Positions 25,800 through 34,250 of a DNA stretch of 64,000 nucleotides are shown piece by piece. Source of the DNA: JABFRJ01 sp963847145. GTDB lineage: Bacteria; Pseudomonadota; Alphaproteobacteria; Rhizobiales; Hyphomicrobiaceae. The notes under the pieces are model-generated. The model worked only from the letters and a program-made list of their open reading frames with translations, searched no databases and was not told where the DNA came from. The position numbers and the translations under genes are program-made. Where the stretch lies: positions 62,001 through 126,000 of the forward strand of contig CAWJYN010000004.1 in NCBI GenBank assembly GCA_963847145.1, given 5' to 3'. Each line of letters starts with the position of its first letter. The first letter of the stretch is position 1.

Positions 25800-26486
25800 G
25801 TGTTGCCCATTATTGCCATCCTCGTCCTGGCGTTCCTGCTCGTGGCGCTGCCCGGCATCTGGATTCAGCGGACGATGGACAAATATGCTTACGATCGACC
25901 GGACATCGCCGGGACCGGGGCGGAATTCGCGCGGCACGCGCTGGACGCGATGAAGCTCAATCACGTGAAAGTGGAAGTCACCGAGCAGGGCAGCCACTAC
26001 GACCCCGAGGCCAAGGCCGTGCGGCTTGAGCCGCGCTTCATGACCGGGCGCTCGCTGTCGGCGATTGTTGTCGCCGCCCATGAAATCGGCCATGCGATGC
26101 AGGACGCGATGGACCTGCCGATTTACAAGCGGCGGCAGGCGGTCGCCAAACAAGCGCATGTCGTCAGCATGGTCGGGCAGGCCTTCATCTGGTCGGCACC
26201 GTTGCTGCTGCTGCTGGGCAAGAGCGGGGCGGCGCTGCTGCTCAATGTCATTGGGTTTGCCGCCACCGCGTTGCTGTCGTTTGCGCTGCAGATCGTGACT
26301 TTGCCTGTCGAATTCGACGCAAGCTTCAAACGTGCGTTGCCGTTGCTGGAGCGCGGCAAGTTCATTCACGCCGACGACATGAAGCCTGCGCGGCATTTGC
26401 TGAAGGCTGCGGCGTACACGTACGTCGCGGGCTTGCTTCGCACGATCTTGAGCATCCCGGGCCTGGGGCCGATTTTCCGCCGGTGA
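25800..26486 (+). CDS. Membrane zinc metallopeptidase, YugP-type
   Basis: A 228-residue inner-membrane protein with a GTG start. It opens with a membrane helix (IIAILVLAFLLVALPGIWIQ). The zinc-protease motif HEIGH is at residues 94-98 in IVVAAHEIGHAMQDAMDLPI. Two more hydrophobic segments follow (FIWSAPLLLLLGKSG; VIGFAATALLSFALQIVTL), then VEFDASFKRALPLLERGKF, where the Glu of VEFDAS would be the third zinc ligand in this family. This matches the Zn_peptidase_2 family, whose substrates are not established. The stop codon is 5 bp from that of the convergent esterase gene. No operon partner is present. Confidence 0.88.
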   Translation: MLPIIAILVLAFLLVALPGIWIQRTMDKYAYDRPDIAGTGAEFARHALDAMKLNHVKVEVTEQGSHYDPEAKAVRLEPRFMTGRSLSAIVVAAHEIGHAMQDAMDLPIYKRRQAVAKQAHVVSMVGQAFIWSAPLLLLLGKSGAALLLNVIGFAATALLSFALQIVTLPVEFDASFKRALPLLERGKFIHADDMKPARHLLKAAAYTYVAGLLRTILSIPGLGPIFRR

Positions 26487-26491
26487 GGACG

Positions 26492-27520
26492 TCACGGTGC
26501 CCGCCTGTATTGCTTGAAGAACGCCCATGTGAGATCGGCCGCTTCCACATCGCGGCAGACAGGGCCGATGTAGCGGCGCACCAAAAAGCCGTCGGGAATT
26601 TTATGCTTGATGGATGGCATGGCGTGGCCGCCGCCTTGATTGGCGTAGAAGACGACCGGCGCGCCGCCTGGTTTTGCGGCGAACCTTTGGCGCTCGATGC
26701 GGCAAGTGTCTTTCGGGTCGAGATGCGGAAGCTGCACTGTCTCTGCTGGCACGGGACTGGCGCGATTTGCTGCGAGCCACCACGTCAGGTTTTCCGGTGC
26801 CGAGATGACTGAGCCGCGATTGCCGGCGATGACGCCGCCGTTCCACTGGACGAGCGGATCGACTGTGCCTGCCATGATCATCAACGGCGTGGGCCGTGGT
26901 GGCTTCGGAATGCGGCCGATGACGGCAGGCAATGCGGCGATGAAGGCGGCGCCAGCGGCAAACAGCTCGGGCGCTTCGATCAGCAGACGGTAGGTCATCA
27001 TGCCGCCGTTGGAGGCGCCGGTGACGTAGGTGCGCGCGGGATCGGTATTGTAGGTCGTGTGCGCCCAGGTGAGCACGTCGCGGATGAAGGTGACGTCGTC
27101 AGCCGTCGTGGTGCGGATGGCGGCACCCTGCCGGAGATCGTTCCACAGCTGGGTGTCGCCCTTGGCGTCGCCGGTCGCGGCGTTGGTGCCATTGGGTGCG
27201 AGCAGCAGAATGTTGTTGGCTCGGGCAACGGCGAGCCATTCCAGCGTCGCCCCCGCAGTGGGGCTAAACATGCGACGCATGCTCTGGGTGCCGCCGTGCA
27301 GCAGCATGACGACGGGGGCGGTGACGGCGGGATTGACAGGCTCCTGGACCAGCAGGACCCGATCGCGGTTCCCAGATGTCAGAGTGACCTCTTTGAACCC
27401 AAGCGCCGTCATTGCCGCGGAAGTTGGCGGGGCAGATTTTCGAAGCTGAGCCTCGGCTGGTTTCGCAAGCCCGCATAGGGCGATGATGGTCAGCAGTATC
27501 CAGGTTTGCTGCGTAACCAT
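26492..27520 (-). CDS. Secreted esterase, PHB-depolymerase/LpqC-like alpha/beta hydrolase
   Basis: A 342-residue exported hydrolase with signal peptide WILLTIIALCGLAKPAEA. The core follows the polyhydroxybutyrate depolymerase/feruloyl esterase layout: VVMLLHGGTQSMRRMF (oxyanion hole), TYVTGASNGGMMTYRLL with the nucleophile Ser in GASNGG, IMAGTVDPLVQWNGG with the catalytic Asp, and NQGGGHAMPS with the His. Substrate may be a short polyester or phenolic ester; the carbohydrate- or polymer-binding domains found in extracellular PHB depolymerases are absent. The start at 27520 has a GGGA sequence close upstream; the longer frame adds five residues. Confidence 0.86.
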   Translation of the reverse strand: MVTQQTWILLTIIALCGLAKPAEAQLRKSAPPTSAAMTALGFKEVTLTSGNRDRVLLVQEPVNPAVTAPVVMLLHGGTQSMRRMFSPTAGATLEWLAVARANNILLLAPNGTNAATGDAKGDTQLWNDLRQGAAIRTTTADDVTFIRDVLTWAHTTYNTDPARTYVTGASNGGMMTYRLLIEAPELFAAGAAFIAALPAVIGRIPKPPRPTPLMIMAGTVDPLVQWNGGVIAGNRGSVISAPENLTWWLAANRASPVPAETVQLPHLDPKDTCRIERQRFAAKPGGAPVVFYANQGGGHAMPSIKHKIPDGFLVRRYIGPVCRDVEAADLTWAFFKQYRRAP

Positions 27521-27600
27521 AGTTCCCGTCCGCAAGCTTTTCGAGACTGGCGGTTTGCGGCCAACGGCTGATGTGCGGCCGATCCGTCGGAGGCACGCCG

Positions 27601-28854
27601 TCAGGCCTTCTTGTGCGCTCGAAGCCTGCGATGGACGGGCAGATAGAACAGCAGTCCCGCAATTTCGAGCGCGAGAAACGTTCCGAACGCTGCCGTGTAA
27701 GCGTCAGGCGGGAAGCCGCCGGACGCGGTGCGCGGAAACTGATCGATGATGGCACCCATCGACCATTGTGCGACGAACGCGGTGACGAAGATCATCAGGT
27801 TCATAGACGAATTGGCGCGGCCCGAGAGTTCCGCGCCGAAGTAGCTCGACAGCCAGGGGAAAGCGAGCACGGCGACCTGTCCCAGCATACCGAACACCAG
27901 CCAGGCCGGCAGCGCGACGATGTTAGCGATCACCAACGCTTGTGCCGCGAAGAACACCGTGAGGGACACCAGCATCACATCCAGCGTGCTGATGCCGCGG
28001 CGGTTCGCTCGATCGACGATGGCGCCGGTGCTGATGATTCCGACGAAAAATGCCGCCGCCATGAACAACAAACGCTGTGCGACGCCGGCTGGATCCTGAC
28101 CGCCCATATCGCGCCACCACGGTCCAGCCCACAAGGTCTGGATGGCGATGTGCGTGCCGGCACTCAAGCCCAGCAGCGGTGCCAGCCGCACGAAGGCGGG
28201 ATCACGCATGATGGTCCAGACACTTTTAAGTTGTGCCTTCAGCGGCGCGGGCGTCGCTGTCGCGTCAGGACGCGGCACGATCAGCAGCATCAATAGCGCG
28301 ACGAGCCCGGTGACTGCTGCAAGGCCCATGAAGGCCACGCGCCAGCCGATCTGGGAGACGGCCCATTGCATCGGTGCGGTCGAGACCATCAGCCCGACGG
28401 CTCCGAGCGACATCACACAGGCGCTGGCGAGCGCGCGCCGCTGTTCGGGCACCCACACAACAACCGCTTTCAGACTACTCATGAGACCGCCGGCGAAGCC
28501 GAGACCAATAAGCGCGCGGGCCAAGGTCAGCGTGAGGGTGCTCTCGCCGATCGAGAACAGCAGCGCCCCCAAAGCGGCGAGGCCAAGCAACGCAGATTGC
28601 ACGCGGCGCGGTCCATAGCGGTCCAACAGCACCCCGAGCGGCAGCTGGATCAGACAAAAGGCCAGCAGGTAGGCCGCAGTCAGAAAACCAAGCTGACCGG
28701 CATCGAGTTTCAGCTCTCGCACCAGGTCCGGCGCCACCACCGCGTTCACGGCGCGGAACAAATACGACATGAAGTAGCCGAGCCCGAACGGCAACAACGC
28801 CGTCAGCGCGACGCGGAGAGTGAGTGCCGCTGGCCCGGATGTCCCCGCGCGCAT
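27601..28854 (-). CDS. Major facilitator superfamily transporter
   Basis: A 417-residue MFS permease with about twelve hydrophobic helices. The loop between helices 2 and 3 carries a family-A motif variant, GVLLDRYGPRRVQSALL. Helix 4 shows LTLTLARALIGLGFAGGLMS. The central loop after helix 6 is basic and short. The substrate cannot be told; the sequence is close to generic sugar-phosphate/nitrate-like or drug exporters. Its ATG at 28854 overlaps the topA stop codon in a TAATG arrangement, so it is expected to be translated by coupling to topA on the same message, an unusual partner for a transporter. Confidence 0.88.
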   Translation of the reverse strand: MRAGTSGPAALTLRVALTALLPFGLGYFMSYLFRAVNAVVAPDLVRELKLDAGQLGFLTAAYLLAFCLIQLPLGVLLDRYGPRRVQSALLGLAALGALLFSIGESTLTLTLARALIGLGFAGGLMSSLKAVVVWVPEQRRALASACVMSLGAVGLMVSTAPMQWAVSQIGWRVAFMGLAAVTGLVALLMLLIVPRPDATATPAPLKAQLKSVWTIMRDPAFVRLAPLLGLSAGTHIAIQTLWAGPWWRDMGGQDPAGVAQRLLFMAAAFFVGIISTGAIVDRANRRGISTLDVMLVSLTVFFAAQALVIANIVALPAWLVFGMLGQVAVLAFPWLSSYFGAELSGRANSSMNLMIFVTAFVAQWSMGAIIDQFPRTASGGFPPDAYTAAFGTFLALEIAGLLFYLPVHRRLRAHKKA

Positions 28855-31664
28855 TATTCGGCTGCTTCCTGGCTCTTGGGAGCGGTTTTCTTTTTGGCGG
28901 GCGCTTTCTTGGCCGCGACCTTTTGGGCCGCAACCTTTTTGGCCGGCGTGACGTCGCTGGATGCAGACGCGGCTTTCTTGGCGGCAGGCTTCTTGCTCTT
29001 TTTGAACTTGCCACCACCTTTCGCAATACGCTCGTTGAGCAGCAAGACTGCCGCGCTGACACTCAATTCAGCTGGCTGCGTGCCCTTCGGGACGGTCGCG
29101 TTGACGCCGTTGTGGCTCACATAGGCGCCGTATTTGCCTTCCAGCACTTCGATTTTTCCACCGCCGTCGGGATGATCGCCAAGCGCGGCCAACACCGTCG
29201 GTTTCGAACGTTGGAAGCGGCTTTTCCCACCCCCCGCGCGCTTTTCGGCCAGCACCGTCACGGCACGGTTGATGCCGATGTCGAAGACTTCTTCGATGCT
29301 CTCGACGTTGGCATACGTACCGTCGTGTTTGATGTACGGCCCGAAGCGGCCGAGGGCTGCCGTGATCGGCGTCCTGGTTTCGGGATGCTCGCCGACAAGA
29401 CGTGGCAAGCCGAGCAGCTTCAAGGCGCGCTCAAGATCCATCGACGCCGCTTCCCAACCCTTTGGCAGTGACGAGCGCTTGGGCTGGATCATCTTCGGTT
29501 TGGCAGGCTTGGCTTTGGCTTTCTTGGGCTTTTGTTCTTCGACGTTGAGTTCGAGCGTGGCGTCGAGTTCAGCCTCTCCCAGCTGCACATAGGGGCCGAA
29601 GCGGCCATTGCGCAGCGTGACATCCTTGCCGGTGACCGGATCGATGCCGAGCACCGTGCCATCCATGGCGGCGGCGTCGCCAGCATCGCCGGTCTGGGCG
29701 AGTTGGCGTGTGTAACTGCACTCCGGATAGGCCCCGCAGCCGACGAAGGCGCCGTTCTTGCCAGAGATCTTCAAGCTCAGCTGGCCTTTGCCGCATTTCG
29801 GGCACAGCCGCGGATCACCGCCGTCTTCCTTGGCGGGGAATACGTGTGGGCCGAGCAAGTCGTTGAGTGCGTCCAGCACCTGGGTGACGCGCAGTTCTTT
29901 GATCTCGGCCACCTGGCCCGTGAACTGCACCCAGAAGTCGCGCAGCACGTCTTTCCATTTGAGTTTGCCGTCGGAGATGAGGTCGAGCTTTTCCTCAAGA
30001 CCGGCCGTGAAGTCATACTCCACGTAGCGCATGAAGAAGCTTTCGAGGAACGCGGTGACGAGACGGCCGCGATCCTCCGGCACGAGCTGCTTTTTCTCCA
30101 TGCGCACGTAGTCGCGCTCGACCAGGACAGCGAGTGTCGAGGCGTAGGTGGACGGCCGGCCGATGCCGAGTTCCTCCATGCGCTTGACGAGGGTGGCTTC
30201 GGTGAAGCGTGGCGGCGGCTGGGTGAAGTGCTGGTCGGCGTCGATTTGAGCGGGCGAGAGTTTGTCGCCCGCGGCGAGCGGTGGCAGACGGTTGCTGTCG
30301 TCTTCACTCGCGTCGACGGCAGCGTCGTCCTTGCCTTTTTCAATAACGCGCACGCGCGCGTCGCGGCCTTCTTCGTAGACCTTGCGGTAGCCCTCAAAGA
30401 TGACGACGGAGCCAGACGCGCGGAAGGCATAGGCCTTGCCGTCGCGGCCTTTGACGTCGATCTCGGCAGTGGTTTGCTCCAGTTCGGCGGCGGCCATCTG
30501 GCTGGCGATCGTGCGCTTCCAGATCAGGTCGTAGAGAGCAGCCTGATCCTTATCGAGCATCTTACGGACGCTGTCGGGTGTGCGTTTCGGATCGGTTGGA
30601 CGGATGGCTTCGTGGGCTTCCTGGGCGTTCTTGGCCTTCGATTTATACTCGCGCGCGAAGGGCGTGTATTTGTCGCCAAACTCGGAGCGGATGACGTTGC
30701 GGATCTGGGCGACTGAATCCGGCGCAATCTGCACGCCGTCGGTTCGCATGTAGGTGATCAGGCCAACGGTCTCGCCGCCGATGTCGACACCTTCGTAGAG
30801 GCGTTGCGCGGTGCCCATGGTCTGCTTGGCGGAGAAGCCGAGCTTGCGCGAGGCGTCCATCTGCAAGGTTGAAGTTGTGAACGGCGGATAGGGGTTCCGC
30901 TTGGCGGCCTTCTTGTCGACGCTGGCGACTTTGAAATCACAGCCGATCACAGCCGTCTTGACGGCCTCAGCTGAGACACCGTCTTTGATCGACAGCTTGT
31001 CCAGTTTCTGCCCGGCGATGGCGGTCAATCGCGCGGAGACGGTGTCGTTTTTCGCGGTCTTGAGCAGCGCTTCGATGGTCCAGTATTCGTCGGTGCGGAA
31101 GATCTCGATTTCCGCTTCACGGTCGCAGACGAGGCGAAGGGCCACCGACTGCACGCGGCCTGCAGAGCGCGTGCCGGGCAGCTTGCGCCACAGCACCGGC
31201 GAGAGTGTGAAGCCCACGAGATAGTCGAGCGCGCGGCGGGCGAGATAGGCGTCCACAAGCGGACCATCGATTTGGCGGGGGTGCGCAATCGCATCGAGGA
31301 CGGCCTGCTTGGTGATCGCGTTGAACGTTACACGCTCTACGGGTACTCCGGCCTTGATAGCCTTCCTTTGGCCAAGCATCTCCAGAAGATGCCAGGAGAT
31401 GGCCTCGCCCTCGCGATCAGGGTCGGTGGCGAGGATTACCTTCTTGGCCCCCTTCACCGCATCAACGATGTCGCGCATGGCCTTCTTGGAGCGCTCGTCG
31501 TCCTGCGCCCAGTGCATCGCGAAGTCGTTGTCGGGCTCTACCGAGCCGTCTTTCGAGGGCAAATCGCGCACGTGCCCGTAGGACGCGATGACTTTGTAGC
31601 CTGCCCCCAGGTACTTGTTGATGGTCTTGGCCTTGGCCGGACTCTCCACGATGAGAACATTCAT
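28854..31664 (-). CDS. topA: DNA topoisomerase I (omega protein)
   Basis: A 936-residue type IA topoisomerase that relaxes negative supercoils. The Toprim domain has DPDREGEAISWHL from residue 81. The catalytic Tyr is Tyr305 in GLITYMRTDG. A topoisomerase zinc finger lies near 600 (CPKCGKGQLSLKISG, then GCGAYPEC), followed by three divergent zinc-ribbon-like repeats that have lost cysteines (the NGRFGPYVQLGE, LGRFGPYIKHDG and EGKYGAYVSHNG repeats). The last 45 residues are Lys/Ala-rich (AAKKAPAKKK), like histone H1 tails, and common in alphaproteobacterial TopA. It follows dprA on the same strand at a distance of about 540 bp, with a short opposite-strand gene between. Confidence 0.96.
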   Translation of the reverse strand: MNVLIVESPAKAKTINKYLGAGYKVIASYGHVRDLPSKDGSVEPDNDFAMHWAQDDERSKKAMRDIVDAVKGAKKVILATDPDREGEAISWHLLEMLGQRKAIKAGVPVERVTFNAITKQAVLDAIAHPRQIDGPLVDAYLARRALDYLVGFTLSPVLWRKLPGTRSAGRVQSVALRLVCDREAEIEIFRTDEYWTIEALLKTAKNDTVSARLTAIAGQKLDKLSIKDGVSAEAVKTAVIGCDFKVASVDKKAAKRNPYPPFTTSTLQMDASRKLGFSAKQTMGTAQRLYEGVDIGGETVGLITYMRTDGVQIAPDSVAQIRNVIRSEFGDKYTPFAREYKSKAKNAQEAHEAIRPTDPKRTPDSVRKMLDKDQAALYDLIWKRTIASQMAAAELEQTTAEIDVKGRDGKAYAFRASGSVVIFEGYRKVYEEGRDARVRVIEKGKDDAAVDASEDDSNRLPPLAAGDKLSPAQIDADQHFTQPPPRFTEATLVKRMEELGIGRPSTYASTLAVLVERDYVRMEKKQLVPEDRGRLVTAFLESFFMRYVEYDFTAGLEEKLDLISDGKLKWKDVLRDFWVQFTGQVAEIKELRVTQVLDALNDLLGPHVFPAKEDGGDPRLCPKCGKGQLSLKISGKNGAFVGCGAYPECSYTRQLAQTGDAGDAAAMDGTVLGIDPVTGKDVTLRNGRFGPYVQLGEAELDATLELNVEEQKPKKAKAKPAKPKMIQPKRSSLPKGWEAASMDLERALKLLGLPRLVGEHPETRTPITAALGRFGPYIKHDGTYANVESIEEVFDIGINRAVTVLAEKRAGGGKSRFQRSKPTVLAALGDHPDGGGKIEVLEGKYGAYVSHNGVNATVPKGTQPAELSVSAAVLLLNERIAKGGGKFKKSKKPAAKKAASASSDVTPAKKVAAQKVAAKKAPAKKKTAPKSQEAAE

Positions 31665-31953
31665 GACGTGCCATCACGGCCGGCCACCCCCGTCGAGGGC
31701 AGGCCTGCGCGTCCTTAGTTGGAGCGTGCCGGGCGCTGGATTGCGAGCCTCGGCGCTGGGAGAAAATCGGGCGGACCATGGTTTATGCCGTGACGGCTGT
31801 CAAACCGCGGAGTGCCGCGGGTTATCCACACCCACACCTTCAGGTTGATGAATCGCGCTTGGAAATTACACTTTATGATTGCATTTTTGTGTTCAGCACT
31901 CTATCACCGCATCCATAAGGTGCATTAAAGAAAAATAAAAGTCGGGGTTGCGA

Positions 31954-32199
31954 ATGCCGGAAACCAGGCCGCCGGTCGAGGTCCAATCGACAATTACAAC
32001 TATTGCTTCGGGGGGAAAGGAGGCATGGCGCGGCGGCGGCGGCCTTGCGCAGGCGCCGGAGCGCGATCTTTTGCTCTACATGCACGATCTGCTCGCGGAA
32101 CTCGAAGCGATAGCAGTAGGCGCGGAATTGGAGGGCTTGGCTGATCTGCTGAGTTTTGCATGCCGTGAGACAGAGCGGAACCGCAAGAGGTTCAGTTGA
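31954..32199 (+). CDS. Small hypothetical protein
   Basis: An 81-residue open frame with a Gly-rich first third and a helical C-terminal part, LLLYMHDLLAELEAIAVGAE, then LEGLADLLSFACRETERNRK. The amphipathic helix composition resembles short alphaproteobacterial proteins of unknown function. It is the only convincing coding potential in the 540-bp gap between topA and dprA, and is convergent with dprA (stop codons 4 bp apart). A TTG at 31948 is an alternative start. Support is moderate: no family recognised and no strong ribosome site. Confidence 0.5.
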   Translation: MPETRPPVEVQSTITTIASGGKEAWRGGGGLAQAPERDLLLYMHDLLAELEAIAVGAELEGLADLLSFACRETERNRKRFS

Positions 32200-32203
32200 G
32201 GGC

Positions 32204-33466
32204 TTACATGGGGCTGTGTTCGCCGTTGGCCGCAGGGGCTCCTGTCAGTGACACGAGATTTCGGCCATGCCTCGCGATCAGTCCGGCCAGGGACAGCTCG
32301 AGTATGGCCACTTGAATGGCGCGGGCGGACAAGCCCGTTACCCGCACCAGCTCGTCTATATTGACGGGCGCGGGCCCGAGCGCGGCGAGCACACGCGCCC
32401 GCTCACCTTCCGCGTCATGCGGCGGGGATGACGTTTCCGGCGTCATCTCCGCTGCCTTTGTTTCCGGTTTGCCGCTCCGGCTGACCGGCCGCGAACCGGG
32501 CTCTCTGGGGGGAGGGTCCGGTTCGCGAAAATGGAAGCGTGGTTTGAGGCTCGGTCCCAGAACCTCAAGAATATCGGCTGCCGACGTCACCATCGTGGCG
32601 CCGTTCTTGATCAGGTGGTTGGTCCCTTCTGCGCGCGGATCCAACGGGTGACCTGGAACGGCGAACACCTCGCGGCCCTGTTCGCCGGCCATGCGCGCCG
32701 TGATCAGCGTGCCGGACCGCTTGGCGGCTTCGATGACAACAACCGCGTTGGCGATGCCGGAAATAATACGGTTCCGCCGGGGAAAGTCCTGGCCACGCGG
32801 CATGAAACCTGGTGCCATCTCCGAGACGAGGCAGCCGATATCGCTGATCTCGGCATAAAGCCCGGCATTCTCGGGCGGGTAGACGATATCGACGCCGCCG
32901 GCGAGCACGGCTATGGTCCCGGTGTAGAGGGCTGCCTGATGCGCCTCTGCATCAATCCCACGGGCAAGCCCCGACACGATCACCAGACCAGCGGCCGCCA
33001 ATCCGTGCGCCAGCGAGCGCGCCATCGTGCGGCCGGCAGCCGAAGCGTCGCGCGAGCCGACGATCGCGATGGCAGGGCGCGTCAACAGATCGAGGCGGCC
33101 TTTGGCATAAATCAGCGGTGGCGGCATCTCAAGATGGGCCAGCAGCGGCGGATAGTCGGGCTCGATGGTGAACAGCGGGCGCGCGCCGATCCGCGCAGCA
33201 GCGGCAAGTTCGGCTTCTGCCAGGTCCGCGGGGCAGATGCGCAACGTTCGACCGCTCTTGCGCGACAGGTCCGGCAACGCATCCAGCGCGCGCTGAGCGC
33301 CACCGTAGCGGTTGATCAAGTCGCGGAAGGTGACGGGTCCGACATTTTCCGAGCGGATGAGGCGGAGGCAGGCGAGGCGCTGGGCGTCATCGAGGGCTGC
33401 TTGCGGCAGCGGCGCCGGCGTTTCCACCAGCGGCAAACTTGGCTGAGATGGATCAACCTTTTGCAC
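32204..33466 (-). CDS. dprA: DNA-processing protein DprA
   Basis: About 420 residues. DprA loads RecA onto incoming single-stranded DNA during transformation. The Rossmann-like core is evident from PAIAIVGSRDASAAGRTMAR, then IVSGLARGIDAEAHQAAL, GGVDIVYPPENAGLY and FPRRNRIISGIANAVVVIEA. An N-terminal helical domain (residues 20-85) and a C-terminal winged-helix-like DprA domain (VNIDELVRVTGLSARAIQVA) complete the alphaproteobacterial form. The start was set at GTG 33466 because AAGGAG lies 10 bases before it; this overlaps the plsY end by 14 bp, indicating coupled translation. A longer frame to 33559 would run deep into plsY. Confidence 0.93.
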   Translation of the reverse strand: MQKVDPSQPSLPLVETPAPLPQAALDDAQRLACLRLIRSENVGPVTFRDLINRYGGAQRALDALPDLSRKSGRTLRICPADLAEAELAAAARIGARPLFTIEPDYPPLLAHLEMPPPLIYAKGRLDLLTRPAIAIVGSRDASAAGRTMARSLAHGLAAAGLVIVSGLARGIDAEAHQAALYTGTIAVLAGGVDIVYPPENAGLYAEISDIGCLVSEMAPGFMPRGQDFPRRNRIISGIANAVVVIEAAKRSGTLITARMAGEQGREVFAVPGHPLDPRAEGTNHLIKNGATMVTSAADILEVLGPSLKPRFHFREPDPPPREPGSRPVSRSGKPETKAAEMTPETSSPPHDAEGERARVLAALGPAPVNIDELVRVTGLSARAIQVAILELSLAGLIARHGRNLVSLTGAPAANGEHSPM

Positions 33467-34211
33467 CGATCTTCGGCTCCTTGCCTGCGCGCAAACGTTT
33501 GATGTTCTCATGATGTTTGTAAAAGACGAGAACTGACATGGCAGCCAGCAGAATACCAATCAGCCACTCCCCCAGGAGTAGCGGATAGAGCGGAGCCGCC
33601 ACGCACGCCACCAGCGCCGACAGTGATGAAATGCGCGTTATCAGCGCGGTTGCAAGCCACAGGCCGCAGAACATCAATCCCGCTGGCCAGAAAATGCCGA
33701 ACACCGCACCGATGTAGGTCGCAACACCCTTACCACCCTTGAAGCCAAGCCACACCGGATAGAGGTGGCCAAGAAAAGCGCCAAAGCCAGCAACGGCCGC
33801 GATCACAAACGCGCGATGCGCTTGTGTGAAATCCGGGATTGCCGCGCTGGCGTCGGAGCCAGGGACGTAACCAAGATCAACATTCCACTTCCGTGACAGA
33901 TACCAGTGACAGAGCAGCACTGCCGCCGTAGCCTTGAGGCCGTCAAGCAGCAGAGTGGCTGCCGCCAAGCCCTTTCTGCCAGTCCTGAGAACGTTCGTTG
34001 CTCCGATATTGCCCGAGCCGATGTTGCGCACATCGCCAACGCCGGCCGCGCGCGTAAGCAGCACGCCAAACGGGATCGAGCCGAGCAGATAGCCGAACGC
34101 CAAAGGCAGCATAAGCACCGCTGCCGTGATCAGCAGGCCCGCGCCTGGGGAAATCGCACTCAGCGGCGTCAGCGCCAGTACGGTGGCAGCAATCGAGAGC
34201 AAGAAAGCCAT
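33453..34211 (-). CDS. plsY: Acyl phosphate:glycerol-3-phosphate acyltransferase
   Basis: A 252-residue inner-membrane enzyme that acylates glycerol-3-phosphate with acyl phosphate, the first step of phospholipid synthesis. All three conserved motifs are present: LGSIPFGVLLTR (motif 1), GSGNIGATNVLRTGRKG (part of the same catalytic loop) and FKGGKGVATYIGA (motif 2), with five or more hydrophobic helices. The protein has an N-terminal hydrophobic extension of about 30 residues compared with the compact, roughly 200-residue version. It lies 39 bp after pyrC and overlaps dprA, so pyrB-pyrC-plsY-dprA is probably one transcription unit. Confidence 0.94.
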   Translation of the reverse strand: MAFLLSIAATVLALTPLSAISPGAGLLITAAVLMLPLAFGYLLGSIPFGVLLTRAAGVGDVRNIGSGNIGATNVLRTGRKGLAAATLLLDGLKATAAVLLCHWYLSRKWNVDLGYVPGSDASAAIPDFTQAHRAFVIAAVAGFGAFLGHLYPVWLGFKGGKGVATYIGAVFGIFWPAGLMFCGLWLATALITRISSLSALVACVAAPLYPLLLGEWLIGILLAAMSVLVFYKHHENIKRLRAGKEPKIGAKG

Positions 34212-34250
34212 GAAAAGTCCGGAAGGGGCGCATGCACGGCCACTGTCTGG

